Shown piece by piece: positions 36,525 through 45,721 of a DNA stretch of 64,000 bases. Positions within the stretch are counted from its first letter, which is position 1; every line of letters starts with the position of its first letter. This stretch comes from Bacillota bacterium (lineage in GTDB: Bacteria > Bacillota > Dethiobacteria > DTU022): NCBI GenBank assembly GCA_033549065.1, contig JAWSUE010000006.1, forward strand, positions 89,016 to 153,015, given 5' to 3'. A program made the translations under genes and the position numbers. Below the pieces are notes generated by a model. It was not told the origin of the DNA, ran no database searches, and was given only the letters and a program-made list of their open reading frames with translations.

Positions 36525-37865
36525 TTACTCGGCAGGCGGCATGGGGATAAAACCTTGATCCATCATTGCCTTGGTAAGATCCTGTGAACGCTTAATAATT
36601 GCTTCAGCATTCTTGTAGATCTCTTCGCGGCTTAACTTCACCCGGGCCACTCCTTCTTCAATGGCTTTCATTGCAGTGGCTGTCGCCACCCGGGGGAAGA
36701 TCTCCCACATATCCATGGTCGGCAGGATCTTTTCAGGATTCATTCCGCCATCAGGAGCACAGGCAGCCAGTTCTTCAGCGGCAGCAATACACATGCTGTC
36801 GGTGATTGTTGTCGCCTGAACATCGAGTACCCCACGGAAAATTGCCGGAAAGCCCAGTGAGTTATTGACCTGGTTCGGAAAGTCGGAACGGCCGGTTGAA
36901 ACAATCTTTGCTCCGGCTTCCAGCGCTTCCCAGGGCCAGATCTCCGGTATCGGGTTGGCGCACGCAAAAACGATTGCATCTTTAGCCATGCTGGAAATCC
37001 ATTCTTTCTTGACCGTATCGGGACCGGGTTTGGATAAGGCAATGAGGACATCAGCACCCTGGCAGGCAGCCGGGGCACCACCGGTGATTGCTTCTCCGTT
37101 GGTAATCTGGGCCAGTTCCCACTTGACCGGATGTTCTTCTTTGAGCTCTGTCCGCCCTGAATGCAGCGTTTCTTTACTGTCAATCATGATTATTTTTTTC
37201 GGATCTGCTCCGGCTGCAATAATCAGACGGGCAGTACAAACATTTGCAGCTCCCACGCCCAACATGACGATCTTAATTTCGCTAATTTTTTTATTGACAA
37301 TTTTAAGGGCATTAATCAACCCGGCCAGGTTGACCATCGCTGTGCCCTGCTGGTCGTCGTGCCAGACAGGGATATGACATTCTTCCCTCAGGCGGTCGAG
37401 AATGTAGAAGCATTTGGGACTGGCGATGTCTTCTAAGTTAACCCCCCCGAAGCAGGGTTGGAGCATTTTGACAAAGTTGATCAGTTCATCGGGATCTTTG
37501 GTGTCGACACAGACCGGAAAGGCGTCTACGCCGCCTAAGTATTTAAAGAGCAAGGCTTTGCCTTCCATAACCGGCATGGATGCTTCAGGGCCGATATCGC
37601 CTAAGCCTAAAACTCTGGTGCCATCGGAGACAACAGCACAGAAATTGGCCTTATTGGTATATTCATAGACTTTCGATTTATCGGCAGCAATTGCCTTGCA
37701 GGGCTCGGCTACGCCGGGAGTATACCAGATGGCAAAGTCATTGATATCACGCACACAGCTTTTTAAGGTTGTTTCCATTTTCCCTTTATAAAAAGGGTGC
37801 AAACGCATGGCGTCTTCAGCCGGCTTTTTCGCCTTGGCCAGTAGTTCATCTTTGTTCATGGTCAT
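36525..37865 (-). CDS. NAD(P)-dependent malic enzyme
   Basis: 446 residues. YTPGVAEPCKAI (substrate Tyr region), KCFYILDRLREE, and VWHDDQQGTA (metal-binding Asp pair) followed by a Rossmann segment MLGVGAANVCTARLI identify the short bacterial malic enzyme. It decarboxylates malate to pyruvate, or the reverse, linking the fumarase product to pyruvate. Lies between fumarase and fumarate reductase genes in one run. Confidence 0.94.
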   Translation of the reverse strand: MTMNKDELLAKAKKPAEDAMRLHPFYKGKMETTLKSCVRDINDFAIWYTPGVAEPCKAIAADKSKVYEYTNKANFCAVVSDGTRVLGLGDIGPEASMPVMEGKALLFKYLGGVDAFPVCVDTKDPDELINFVKMLQPCFGGVNLEDIASPKCFYILDRLREECHIPVWHDDQQGTAMVNLAGLINALKIVNKKISEIKIVMLGVGAANVCTARLIIAAGADPKKIIMIDSKETLHSGRTELKEEHPVKWELAQITNGEAITGGAPAACQGADVLIALSKPGPDTVKKEWISSMAKDAIVFACANPIPEIWPWEALEAGAKIVSTGRSDFPNQVNNSLGFPAIFRGVLDVQATTITDSMCIAAAEELAACAPDGGMNPEKILPTMDMWEIFPRVATATAMKAIEEGVARVKLSREEIYKNAEAIIKRSQDLTKAMMDQGFIPMPPAE

Positions 37866-37893
37866 CTTTACAAATCCCTTCTTTCATATGTTT

Positions 37894-38445
37894 TTAACGA
37901 GCGTATTCCTTGGCCCCTTCGGCGTATAAGTCATTGCCGTAAGCATCGTTGATCACGGTTGCCGGGAAACCTTCAACTTCCAGGCGATGGATCGCCTCTG
38001 CCCCCAACTCAGGGTAGGCCACTACTTCACTTTTCTTGATTCTTTTGGATAAAAGTGCTCCGGCACCACCTACAGCTGCCAGGTAGACTCCTTTGTATTT
38101 AACCAGCGCATCCTTAACGGTCTGGCTGCGCAGCCCCTTGCCGATGCAGCCTTTCATCCCTTTCTCCAGCATCTGCGGGGTATACGCGTCCATCCTTCCG
38201 CTGGTCGTCGGTCCGGCAGAGCCGATGGCCTGACCGGGTTTCGCCGGTGTGGGACCGACATAATAAATAAACTGGCCTTTTAGGTCAATAGGCAGCTCTT
38301 CTCCTTTTTCCATCAGTTCAACCAGTTTTTTATGGGCTGCATCGCGAGCTGTATAGATTACCCCGTCGATTAAAACATTATCGCCTGCTTTTAAAGCTAA
38401 AACGTCTTCATCGCTCAGGGGCGCTTTAATTCTTTTTGGTTCCAT
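37894..38445 (-). CDS. Class I fumarase, beta subunit (C-terminal domain)
   Basis: 183 residues. VYYVGPTPAKPGQAIGSAGPTTSGRMD (in parts) is the FumA/TtdB C-terminal domain that binds the substrate carboxylate. AAAGGAGGAAG precedes the ATG. Together with the alpha subunit just upstream it makes an oxygen-sensitive [4Fe-4S] fumarase; tartrate dehydratase is the close alternative, but malic enzyme and fumarate reductase next door favour fumarase. Confidence 0.9.
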   Translation of the reverse strand: MEPKRIKAPLSDEDVLALKAGDNVLIDGVIYTARDAAHKKLVELMEKGEELPIDLKGQFIYYVGPTPAKPGQAIGSAGPTTSGRMDAYTPQMLEKGMKGCIGKGLRSQTVKDALVKYKGVYLAAVGGAGALLSKRIKKSEVVAYPELGAEAIHRLEVEGFPATVINDAYGNDLYAEGAKEYAR

Positions 38446-38479
38446 CGTAAAATCTTCCTCCTTTCGGTCTGTCCTGAAT

Positions 38480-39325
38480 TTAGATTGTTATCTCAAGATG
38501 CCGACAGGCATGGCAGTTAATGTTCACCGCGGCCGGCATACTGGCAATATGAGCCGGGAAGGTTTCGATATGTACGGCCAGGGCAAAGGTTCTACCCCCG
38601 AAACCCTGCGGACCCACTCCCAGATCATTTACTTTTTCCAAAATTTTCTTCTCCAGGTCTGCAAAGCGTTTTTCAGGGTTTGATTGCCCGATCGGCCTGA
38701 AAAGGGCTTTCTTGGCCAGCATTGCTACTTTCTCAAAAGTACCACCGATGCCTACCCCAACAACAATCGGCGGGCAGGGGTTTGGGCCGGCAGCTTTGAC
38801 ATGGTTCACCACAAAGTCGATCACGCCCGCTTCCCCGTCAGAAGGTTTGAGCATTTTCACCGAGCTCATGTTCTCGCTGCCCCCTCCTTTCGGGGCAAAT
38901 GCAATTTTAACCTTGTCGCCGGGAACGAGATCTGTGTAAATAACGGCCGGGGTATTATCACCGGTGTTTTTCCGTTCATACAATGGATCGGTCACAATCG
39001 ATTTACGCAAATAGCCTTCCGTATAGCCCTTTTTTACGCCAGCGTGAATCGCTTCTTCGAGCGTGCCTCCGGTTAAATGAGCATCCTGGCCCCATTCAAC
39101 AAAAAAAACGGCAAATCCCGTATCCTGACAGATCGGGATCTGCTCGTTTTTGGCTATCTCTACATTTTCAATCAATTGCTTTAATACTTCCTTGCCCGTA
39201 GGCGATTCTTCAGTTTTCAATGACTTTTTCAGCGCATCAAAAACATCTTCACCCAGGTAGATGTTAGCTTTCTGGCACATCTCGGCCACTTGTTCTGAGA
39301 TCGTCGACGCCGCTATCTCCCTCAA
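38480..39325 (-). CDS. Class I fumarase, alpha subunit (N-terminal domain)
   Basis: 281 residues from TTG 39325, set by AAGGAGG nine bases ahead; an upstream in-frame ATG at 39367 would contain that site. Cluster-binding Cys residues are in PICQDTGFAVFF, AGPNPCPPIVVGVGIGG and NINCHACRH. The 157-base gap behind it (39326-39482) has no sigma-54 site and no obvious terminator, so this block could be read from the oxidoreductase operon upstream. Confidence 0.9.
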   Translation of the reverse strand: MREIAASTISEQVAEMCQKANIYLGEDVFDALKKSLKTEESPTGKEVLKQLIENVEIAKNEQIPICQDTGFAVFFVEWGQDAHLTGGTLEEAIHAGVKKGYTEGYLRKSIVTDPLYERKNTGDNTPAVIYTDLVPGDKVKIAFAPKGGGSENMSSVKMLKPSDGEAGVIDFVVNHVKAAGPNPCPPIVVGVGIGGTFEKVAMLAKKALFRPIGQSNPEKRFADLEKKILEKVNDLGVGPQGFGGRTFALAVHIETFPAHIASMPAAVNINCHACRHLEITI

Positions 39326-39482
39326 AACCAGACACCTCCTTCTAATGTATGAAATCATGTATAACATTAATTATTTTTCGGCTCGGGCAGGGAAAATCCT
39401 GCTGCTGGTTTTAAGATTTATAGGAATTCTAAAATTTATTATAATTTTTGCGTCGACGAAAGTTGAAGAACGCTTAAGTCTG

Positions 39483-40385
39483 TCAATCTGTATCTACTGA
39501 GGCCTCACATCGATCCATCAGGCACGACCAATCATGATCAACTTCTTCCTGTAGAGCTTTCCGCCTGATCTGGTCCATCTTGTTGAATCTCTTCTGACTG
39601 TCCAGGTATTCGTTAAGCGGAGTCCCTTTCATATCCGGCGGGCTTGTCAGCTTCCAGGTTATGCCGTTGTATATTTCGTAGAGCGGGAAAAACCCGGTGG
39701 TAACCGCCAACCTTGAAAGGTGGATTGTATCTGAAGATTCAGCTCCCCAACCCGGTGGGCAGGGTGAAAGGATATGAATAAACCTGAATCCTTTTATCTC
39801 TTTTGCCTTCTTCAGTTTCCGTTCCATATCATCAGGAAAAGCGACCGTGGCTGTTGCTGCATAAGGTATACTGTGAGCAGCCATGATCTGCATGATATTT
39901 TTCTTCTGCCCTTCCTTAAACAGGGGATAGGGTGCGGTGTTTGTTCTGGCTCCGTATGGTGTGGCCGAACTGGTTTGCATCCCTGTGTTCATGTATGCTT
40001 CGTTATCATAGCAGATGAAGATATAATCTTCATTACGCTGGGCAGCTCCCGAAAGGGCCTGCAGCCCGATATCGAATGTGCCGCCATCTCCAGCCAGCAC
40101 AACGACTGTCGTATCGAGATGCCCCTTTGCAATCAAACCTCTTTTCAGGCCGCCGCCAACAGAACCGGCACTTGGAAACGGGCAGTGCAGGATCGGACAT
40201 TTAAGGGCAGTCAGGGGAGGCATCCCGGCAATTATACTCCAACAGGAGGCGGTAATAACCATGGCTATGTCCGGACCGAGTGTTCTCGTCATATGACGGA
40301 CAGTCAGAACAGCCCCACATCCCGGACAGGCACTGTGACCTGAATACAGAATTTCTCTCTCGCGATTCAATTCACTAATATTCAC
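39483..40385 (-). CDS. 2-oxoacid:ferredoxin oxidoreductase, beta subunit (thiamine diphosphate)
   Basis: 300 residues from GTG 40385, which overlaps the alpha stop by four bases (GTGA) and follows GGGGGGTGG. HSACPGCGAVL binds the proximal Fe-S cluster and the GDGGTFDIGLQAL ... CYDNEAYMNTGMQ segment binds Mg-thiamine diphosphate. The enzyme decarboxylates 2-oxoacids to acyl-CoA and reduced ferredoxin. PorB- and VorB-type proteins look alike; the neighbouring leucine/valine dehydrogenase suggests branched-chain oxoacids. Confidence 0.9.
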   Translation of the reverse strand: MNISELNREREILYSGHSACPGCGAVLTVRHMTRTLGPDIAMVITASCWSIIAGMPPLTALKCPILHCPFPSAGSVGGGLKRGLIAKGHLDTTVVVLAGDGGTFDIGLQALSGAAQRNEDYIFICYDNEAYMNTGMQTSSATPYGARTNTAPYPLFKEGQKKNIMQIMAAHSIPYAATATVAFPDDMERKLKKAKEIKGFRFIHILSPCPPGWGAESSDTIHLSRLAVTTGFFPLYEIYNGITWKLTSPPDMKGTPLNEYLDSQKRFNKMDQIRRKALQEEVDHDWSCLMDRCEASVDTD

Positions 40386-41524
40386 TGTATATCCACCCCC
40401 CACTTGTCTTCACTCTTATCAGCCAAATGACTGTCTTCGATTACCTTCTTCAGCATATCGCCGGTCAAATCGATCCCTCCGGCCAGGATCAGATCGTTTA
40501 CCACGGGAGGTTTATCCATTTTATATATCGCTGATTTTATTTCCTGGGCAAAAATGCCCCCTACTCCTGTTGAACAATTCCTGTCGATGACGATCAAGCG
40601 TTTGATCTTGTGATCGCTAAATATTTTGCAGAGCTGATCTGAAGGAAAAGGCCTGAACATCCTCAGCTGGATCAAACCGGTTCCAGTAAGTTTGGGCAGG
40701 TTCCATCTCACGGTCTCAGCAGTAGCCCCGGCTGCAACTACAGCAGTTTCTGCGCCTTCAGGAATTTCTGCATATACAGCCTTATAGCTCCTCCCAAATA
40801 TTTTATGGTAATCTTCGTTGATTTTCTCTAAAAGGTTCAGGGCTTTCAGCATATCCTCATGTCGTTTCCTGACCAGCAGGTGCTGATTTTCTCCCGCAGT
40901 CAGACCGTGAATGTTTTTCTGCCGGCCCGGCTGCACCTGAGCTTCGAAAGTTGGTGGTTTAATGAACTTCCTCACTGTTTCCTCTTCGGGAATATCGACC
41001 ACCTCGTAGGTATGAGAAATATAGAAGCCATCAAAGACAACCATGCAGGGCAGCAGCAGTTCTTCGCTCAATACAAAAGCCTGCAGGACCGTGTCAAATA
41101 CCTCCTGAGCGCCGGAACAGTATATCTGCATCCATCCCGTATCGCGTTGGCTCAGGCTGTCTCCCTGGTCCGGATCGAGCACCCATGGCGCTCCAATCGC
41201 CCTGTTCACATTGACCATGACTATCGGGAACCTTGCCCCACTGCACCACTGGGTCATCTCGTGCATGAAGGCAAGCCCGTGTGAAGAAGTAGCGGTAAAA
41301 ACTCTTGCTCCTGCTGCCACGGCTCCATTACAGCACGCCAGGGCGGAGTACTCAGACTCAACGCTGACAAATTCGCCCTTCAGGAGCCCGTTGGCTGAAT
41401 AATCGGCAAGTGTTTCGACAATTGCCGTCTGGGGTGTAATCGGATAGGCAGCAACCAAATCAACCCCTGCACGCTGGACAGCAGCTGCGGCTGCCTGGTT
41501 TCCGCTCATCAATTCAAATGGCAT
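40382..41524 (-). CDS. 2-oxoacid:ferredoxin oxidoreductase, alpha subunit
   Basis: 380 residues from ATG 41524 after AAAGGAGG; an upstream in-frame ATG adds residues that overlap the previous gene. The pyrimidine-binding domain shows AYPITPQTAIVE and ESEYSALACCNGA, and the C-terminal part holds RMFRPFPSDQL. This is the PorA/VorA-type chain that completes the active site with beta. Confidence 0.9.
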   Translation of the reverse strand: MPFELMSGNQAAAAAVQRAGVDLVAAYPITPQTAIVETLADYSANGLLKGEFVSVESEYSALACCNGAVAAGARVFTATSSHGLAFMHEMTQWCSGARFPIVMVNVNRAIGAPWVLDPDQGDSLSQRDTGWMQIYCSGAQEVFDTVLQAFVLSEELLLPCMVVFDGFYISHTYEVVDIPEEETVRKFIKPPTFEAQVQPGRQKNIHGLTAGENQHLLVRKRHEDMLKALNLLEKINEDYHKIFGRSYKAVYAEIPEGAETAVVAAGATAETVRWNLPKLTGTGLIQLRMFRPFPSDQLCKIFSDHKIKRLIVIDRNCSTGVGGIFAQEIKSAIYKMDKPPVVNDLILAGGIDLTGDMLKKVIEDSHLADKSEDKWGVDIQ

Positions 41525-41526
41525 TA

Positions 41527-43071
41527 TTATCTGCCTCCTTTCATTGCAAGAGCCTGTGACGGGCATTCTTTAACGCAAATGCCGCAGCCTTTACAATAGT
41601 CGAGATTAAATTCGTATCTACCGTCAACCAGGTCAACGGCAAGATCGGGGCAGAAGAGGTAACAGATCCCGCAGGATGTACATGTTCCGCATCCCAGGCA
41701 GCGAGCAGCTTCTGATACCGGTTCAGCCTGACGCTGCTGAAATTCCAGGTTAACCTGTGCTTCAAGGTTCAGATCTTCAAAAGCGAGCGCTTTTTCAAAC
41801 TCAAGTTCCAGTTCGGGAAGAGGAAGGTCCTCCATTGCCGACTGAATACACAGTGCGGCAATTCTTCCCGCCCTGATCGCTGCCGGAACGGTGTCGGGAC
41901 CTGTAACCAGATCTCCACCGGCAAATACTGACCTCTCTTCATTAATTTCTCCGAAGAGGGAGTGATCAGCTTCCTGGCCCAGGGCCATTATTACTGAACC
42001 GCATTCCTTGGTGAATGAACGGCTGCTATCAACAACCAGGCCTTCCAGGTTTGTTTTACTGTGATCAAAAATAACTGCGGTTGGTTCATTTTTTTCAGTG
42101 ATGATTTCTCGTGGCCGGGCATTGAATATTAATTCAACCCCCTCACGTTCCGCTGCTTCCACCTCAACCGGATCGGCAGGCATTTCGACCCTGCTCCTGC
42201 GATAAATAAGGCTTACGTGGTTCACGCCATTCATTCTTAGAGCAGTCCGGGCGCTATCTACGGCTGCATTGCCACCCCCGATAACGACAACTGATTCGGT
42301 CAACTCCGGTGGATTCCCTGTGTTCACGCGGCTCAGAAAATCGAGAGCATTGAATACGCCGCTGTTCTTTTCACCGGGGATATTTGCCTTACGTGGAATC
42401 CAGGCTCCGGTTGCAAAAAATACCTGGTCAAATTCACTGAAGAGGTCAGCAACCGATTTATCCTTACCTATATTACAGCTTGTAACGAATTTGATGCCCT
42501 CTTTTTCCAGAACTGCTATCTCTTTCTGAAGGACTTTTCTGGGTAAGCGATATTCCGGGATACCAAGAGCAAGCATTCCGCCGATTTCTCCAGATCTTTC
42601 AAATACGGTAACGCCATAACCTGCCTGAGCCAGGTAATAGGCACTGCTTAAACCGGCCGGACCTGATCCGACCACCGCTATATCACCTTTATCAGTCTGA
42701 GGCGTTTCCGGTTTTTGATAATTCGCCAGGCGCCATTCACCGATTGTCCTCTCAACACCGGGAATATCGATCACTTCGTCAAGCTGTCCGCGATTGCAGT
42801 TTTCAGTACAGGGATGAAAACAGACATGCCCTGTAATTGCCGGGAAGGGGTTGTAAATGCTCATTATCTCCCATGCTTCATCCCATTTTTCGGCCTTAAC
42901 CGCTTCCAGCCAACCCGGTATATGCCCGTCCAGCGGGCAGCCCTGTCGGCAGGGAGAAAGCCGGCTTACCCGGTCTGGGGTCATAAATCGCCATTCGCCG
43001 GTCTTGTTGGCGGATATGGGATCAAATCCACAGGCATAAGGAACTTTTTCTATCATTTGCTCAGGTGACAA
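41527..43071 (-). CDS. GltD-like NAD(P)-FAD oxidoreductase fused to a 2[4Fe-4S] ferredoxin domain
   Basis: 514 residues. An N-terminal Cys-containing helical domain (CRQGCPLDGHIPGW ... CFHPCTENCNRG) is followed by an FAD site VVGSGPAGLSSAYYLAQAG, an NAD(P) site VVIGGGNAAVDSARTA, and a C-terminal ferredoxin domain with CGTCTSCGICYLFCP and CKGCGICVKECP. Oxidoreductase complexes usually have a small separate delta ferredoxin here; in this operon that role appears to be fused to a glutamate-synthase-small-subunit-like flavoprotein, giving a possible direct link between the oxoacid oxidoreductase and NAD(P)H. Overlaps the gamma gene by 11 bases. Confidence 0.87.
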   Translation of the reverse strand: MSPEQMIEKVPYACGFDPISANKTGEWRFMTPDRVSRLSPCRQGCPLDGHIPGWLEAVKAEKWDEAWEIMSIYNPFPAITGHVCFHPCTENCNRGQLDEVIDIPGVERTIGEWRLANYQKPETPQTDKGDIAVVGSGPAGLSSAYYLAQAGYGVTVFERSGEIGGMLALGIPEYRLPRKVLQKEIAVLEKEGIKFVTSCNIGKDKSVADLFSEFDQVFFATGAWIPRKANIPGEKNSGVFNALDFLSRVNTGNPPELTESVVVIGGGNAAVDSARTALRMNGVNHVSLIYRRSRVEMPADPVEVEAAEREGVELIFNARPREIITEKNEPTAVIFDHSKTNLEGLVVDSSRSFTKECGSVIMALGQEADHSLFGEINEERSVFAGGDLVTGPDTVPAAIRAGRIAALCIQSAMEDLPLPELELEFEKALAFEDLNLEAQVNLEFQQRQAEPVSEAARCLGCGTCTSCGICYLFCPDLAVDLVDGRYEFNLDYCKGCGICVKECPSQALAMKGGR

Positions 43072-43651
43072 GCTGCCCCACCTCCTTTACCGTTTCGTAA
43101 CCCTGGGTTGTTGCCTTGATGTTTTCTTCAATACTTGCCGATACTTTTTTCCTGATCGCCGAGGTAAGGTTTTCCAGTGAAGATAATCCGCTGATCCTGG
43201 CCATCGCACCGAGCATAACTGTATTGACCATGGGGAAACTGCCAATCGTCAGTTTGTGTCGGCTGGCAATATCAGTTGCATCGACTACATAAATTTTGAA
43301 TTTATTGTTTTTAAATGCTTCCGGGGGTAGCTTATCCTGCCAGTTATCATCAGCATTGATCAACATGATACCGTCTTCTTTAAGACCGGCAACAAGAGTG
43401 CTTCCGGTTATTGTAGCATCAAATACCACTACGTAATCCGGTATATAAATTCTGCTTCGGGGCATCAACCTATCCTTGCTGACCCGTATGAAGGCGGTCA
43501 CCGGTGCACCCCGTCGCTCTGCTCCAAATAAAGAAAAAGCACGGGCGTAATAACCTTCCGAAAAAACTGCTTCTGCAAATATCGATGCGGCTACAACTAT
43601 GCCCTGACCGCCCCTGCCGTGTATTCTGAATTCAAACATTTCGTTTTCCAT
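43061..43651 (-). CDS. 2-oxoacid:ferredoxin oxidoreductase, gamma subunit
   Basis: 196 residues from ATG 43651, set by GGGAGGAG; the frame extends upstream but without a better start. FRIHGRGGQGIVVAA and AFSLFGAERRGAPVTAFIR are the PorG/VorG signature. First of the four subunit genes in the order gamma, delta-fusion, alpha, beta. Confidence 0.9.
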   Translation of the reverse strand: MENEMFEFRIHGRGGQGIVVAASIFAEAVFSEGYYARAFSLFGAERRGAPVTAFIRVSKDRLMPRSRIYIPDYVVVFDATITGSTLVAGLKEDGIMLINADDNWQDKLPPEAFKNNKFKIYVVDATDIASRHKLTIGSFPMVNTVMLGAMARISGLSSLENLTSAIRKKVSASIEENIKATTQGYETVKEVGQLVT

Positions 43652-43726
43652 AGCCCACTCCTCCCTGCAATATCCTGCAATTTGCAATTGTTTGCCTGCA
43701 TAATATTGCACGGTTTTCTATTCTGG

Positions 43727-44770
43727 TTAGTTTACGACTTTTTCACGAAGTTTATCTTCTGCATATCGATCGGCAGCATCTTCAGGTATAATATTTTCTT
43801 CCCTGGATCGCTTGATTATCTCCGTCAGACGCCCTTCAATGCGGTCAATTTCCGATTTGATGAATTCGGTATCTTTGTTACCCTGCCTGCTGTATTCGAC
43901 AAAAATAATACCCCCACCATTAATTATATAATCCGGTGCATAGAGAATTCCGCGTTCTTGAAGCTCGGGACCGTATTTCGGGTCCTTGATCACATTATTG
44001 GCTGCTCCACCTACAATCTTGCATTTGAGTTCGGGTAATGTTTTGGAGTTAATGACTCCGCCACCTCCGCAGGGAGCAAATATATCACACTGTTGACTGT
44101 AGATTTCATCGGGCGTCACAGCTGTTGCTCCCAGTGTATCCACCGCGTGTTGTAGACGTTTTGTATCTATATCGGTAACAATCAGTTTTGCTCCTTCATC
44201 AACGAGGTGCTTACATAAAGCATATCCTACACTACCCACACCCTGGATAGCTACAGTTAACCCTCTTAGGCTGGGAGTGCCGTAAACTTCAGAAGCGCAG
44301 GCTTTCAAACCTTTCCAGACGCCATATGCGGTGTATGGTGAAGGGCTGCCCAGTGCCGAACCACCTACTACATAATCTGTCTCCATCCTGACACAATCGA
44401 GGTCATGTTCTTCAGTGCCCATATCTGCTGCAGTTATAAACCGGCCATTCATTTTTTCAACACAGCGTCCATATGCTCTGAATAATTCTTCACACTTATC
44501 TTTGCAAGGATCTCCGATAATGACCCCTTTCCCACCGCCGAGAGGCAGATCGGCAGCGGCAGATTTGTAGCTCATGCCCCGGGCAAGAAACATGGCATCA
44601 TCTATAGCATCTTCTTCACAGGCATAGGTCCACATACGGGTTCCACCTAATGCTGGCCCCCGAAATGTGCTGTGAATCGCAATAACCGCTTTTAATCCTG
44701 TTTCTGCATCATGAAACATTGCCACTTCTTCATATCCCTGTTCGGCCATCCTGGCCATAAAACCGGACAT
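43727..44770 (-). CDS. Leucine/valine-type (Glu/Leu/Phe/Val) dehydrogenase
   Basis: 347 residues from ATG 44770. A GTG at 44803 in frame would lie practically at the transcription start of the sigma-54 promoter, so the later ATG behind GGGGGG is preferred. FHDAETGLKAVIAIHST and DLPLGGGKGVIIGDP (catalytic Lys) match leucine dehydrogenases, and VAIQGVGSVGYAL binds NAD. It deaminates Leu, Ile or Val to the 2-oxoacids used by the oxidoreductase genes that follow. Exact preference among branched amino acids cannot be read. Confidence 0.9.
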   Translation of the reverse strand: MSGFMARMAEQGYEEVAMFHDAETGLKAVIAIHSTFRGPALGGTRMWTYACEEDAIDDAMFLARGMSYKSAAADLPLGGGKGVIIGDPCKDKCEELFRAYGRCVEKMNGRFITAADMGTEEHDLDCVRMETDYVVGGSALGSPSPYTAYGVWKGLKACASEVYGTPSLRGLTVAIQGVGSVGYALCKHLVDEGAKLIVTDIDTKRLQHAVDTLGATAVTPDEIYSQQCDIFAPCGGGGVINSKTLPELKCKIVGGAANNVIKDPKYGPELQERGILYAPDYIINGGGIIFVEYSRQGNKDTEFIKSEIDRIEGRLTEIIKRSREENIIPEDAADRYAEDKLREKVVN

Positions 44771-44813
44771 TTGCATCCCCCCAAAAATTATTTTCGATTC
44801 CACATTATATTTA

Positions 44814-44831
44814 TCGCAATTTTCATACCAA
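44814..44831 (-). promoter_or_regulatory. Sigma-54 (-24/-12) promoter of the branched-chain amino acid operon
   Basis: On the minus strand TTGGTATGAAAATTGCG: GG at 44829-44828 and GC at 44817-44816 with ten bases between. Start predicted near 44805, giving a leader of about 35 bases to ATG 44770. A sigma-54 activator gene lies about 0.95 kb upstream. Confidence 0.65.
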
Positions 44832-44850
44832 TTTTCCCCACACCAAAAAA

Positions 44851-44879
44851 CCGCACAAGGGGACGGTTCTCCTGTGCGG
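44851..44879. repeat. REP-type terminal hairpin, left of RAYT
   Basis: CCGCACA, loop with GGGGACGGTTCTCC, TGTGCGG. It is an inverted copy, two differences in 29 bases, of the hairpin at 45725-45753, so the pair delimits the transposase unit. Confidence 0.8.
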
Positions 44880-44890
44880 GTTCTTTGTAA

Positions 44891-45646
44891 TTATACCTTC
44901 CTTATTTTCCAAAAACTAATTCCCGTTAACGTCTCTATCTGACGAATTGATAACCCTTCTTTTTTAAATTTTTGTATTACCGAAGTTAAGTGTTTCCCTT
45001 CAAATAATCCAACTTCTTTCGGATCTTTTACGGCGGCGATTGTTTTAATAATCTCAACAGCCTCTCTATTGCCTAATCTTCGTTTTTCATTTATATCCAG
45101 GCACAGATCATCATTAATTGCTTGGTTAAAATCTGCCCATAAACGCTTAGCTTCTGTTTGCTCCTTTGAAAACATATTAAGTGCCAGCTCTATATTACAA
45201 ATAATAGGTTTCTGAATATATTCACGATAACTGCTCCATGGGTAATTTAAATCATTTATGAGTCCAGCTTTAAATGGGTTTTGGTGGATATATCTTAATA
45301 CTGTTAGAAAATATTTGTCATCTTCAACTGCTTCACTTTTATAGCGATCTTGGAATAAGTGACCTACTCGATCATATTTCCAATTATACCAGTAAACATA
45401 GCTTGCACCGATTCTCCGGAAGGATATCCCCAATGAATTAATTCCTTCTTTCATCAACAAATGTATATGATTATTCATCAAACAATAGGCATAAATCTCG
45501 TAGCCGCATGTCTTTTTATATTCTTTCACCTTCGCTAAATAAAATTGTCTATCTTCATCATCATTGAATATTATTTGTTTGTTGATTCCTCGCATTACAA
45601 CATGATAGATTCCAGTGCTGCTCTTCTCTCTAGCTCCACGTGGCAT
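44891..45646 (-). CDS. REP-associated tyrosine transposase (Y1_Tnp, TnpA_REP type)
   Basis: 251 residues from ATG 45646 (GAGGAGTG ahead). MPRGAREKSSTGIYHVVMRG, the HUH motif in YCLMNNHIHLLM and the Tyr in the helix FLTVLRYIHQNPFKAGL are those of single-strand transposases related to IS200; the C-terminal domain resembles a helix-turn-helix (LSIRQIETLTGIS). Such enzymes move REP hairpins. Here the gene is bracketed by matching inverted hairpins at 44851 and 45722, and appears intact and possibly active. It sits between a sigma-54 activator gene and its probable target promoter. Confidence 0.9.
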   Translation of the reverse strand: MPRGAREKSSTGIYHVVMRGINKQIIFNDDEDRQFYLAKVKEYKKTCGYEIYAYCLMNNHIHLLMKEGINSLGISFRRIGASYVYWYNWKYDRVGHLFQDRYKSEAVEDDKYFLTVLRYIHQNPFKAGLINDLNYPWSSYREYIQKPIICNIELALNMFSKEQTEAKRLWADFNQAINDDLCLDINEKRRLGNREAVEIIKTIAAVKDPKEVGLFEGKHLTSVIQKFKKEGLSIRQIETLTGISFWKIRKV

Positions 45647-45721
45647 AAATTCACTCCTCGAAAATATTCTATATATATTTTTCAACACTACAGTGTTATA
45701 CCCTTGTTTTGATCACCTAAA

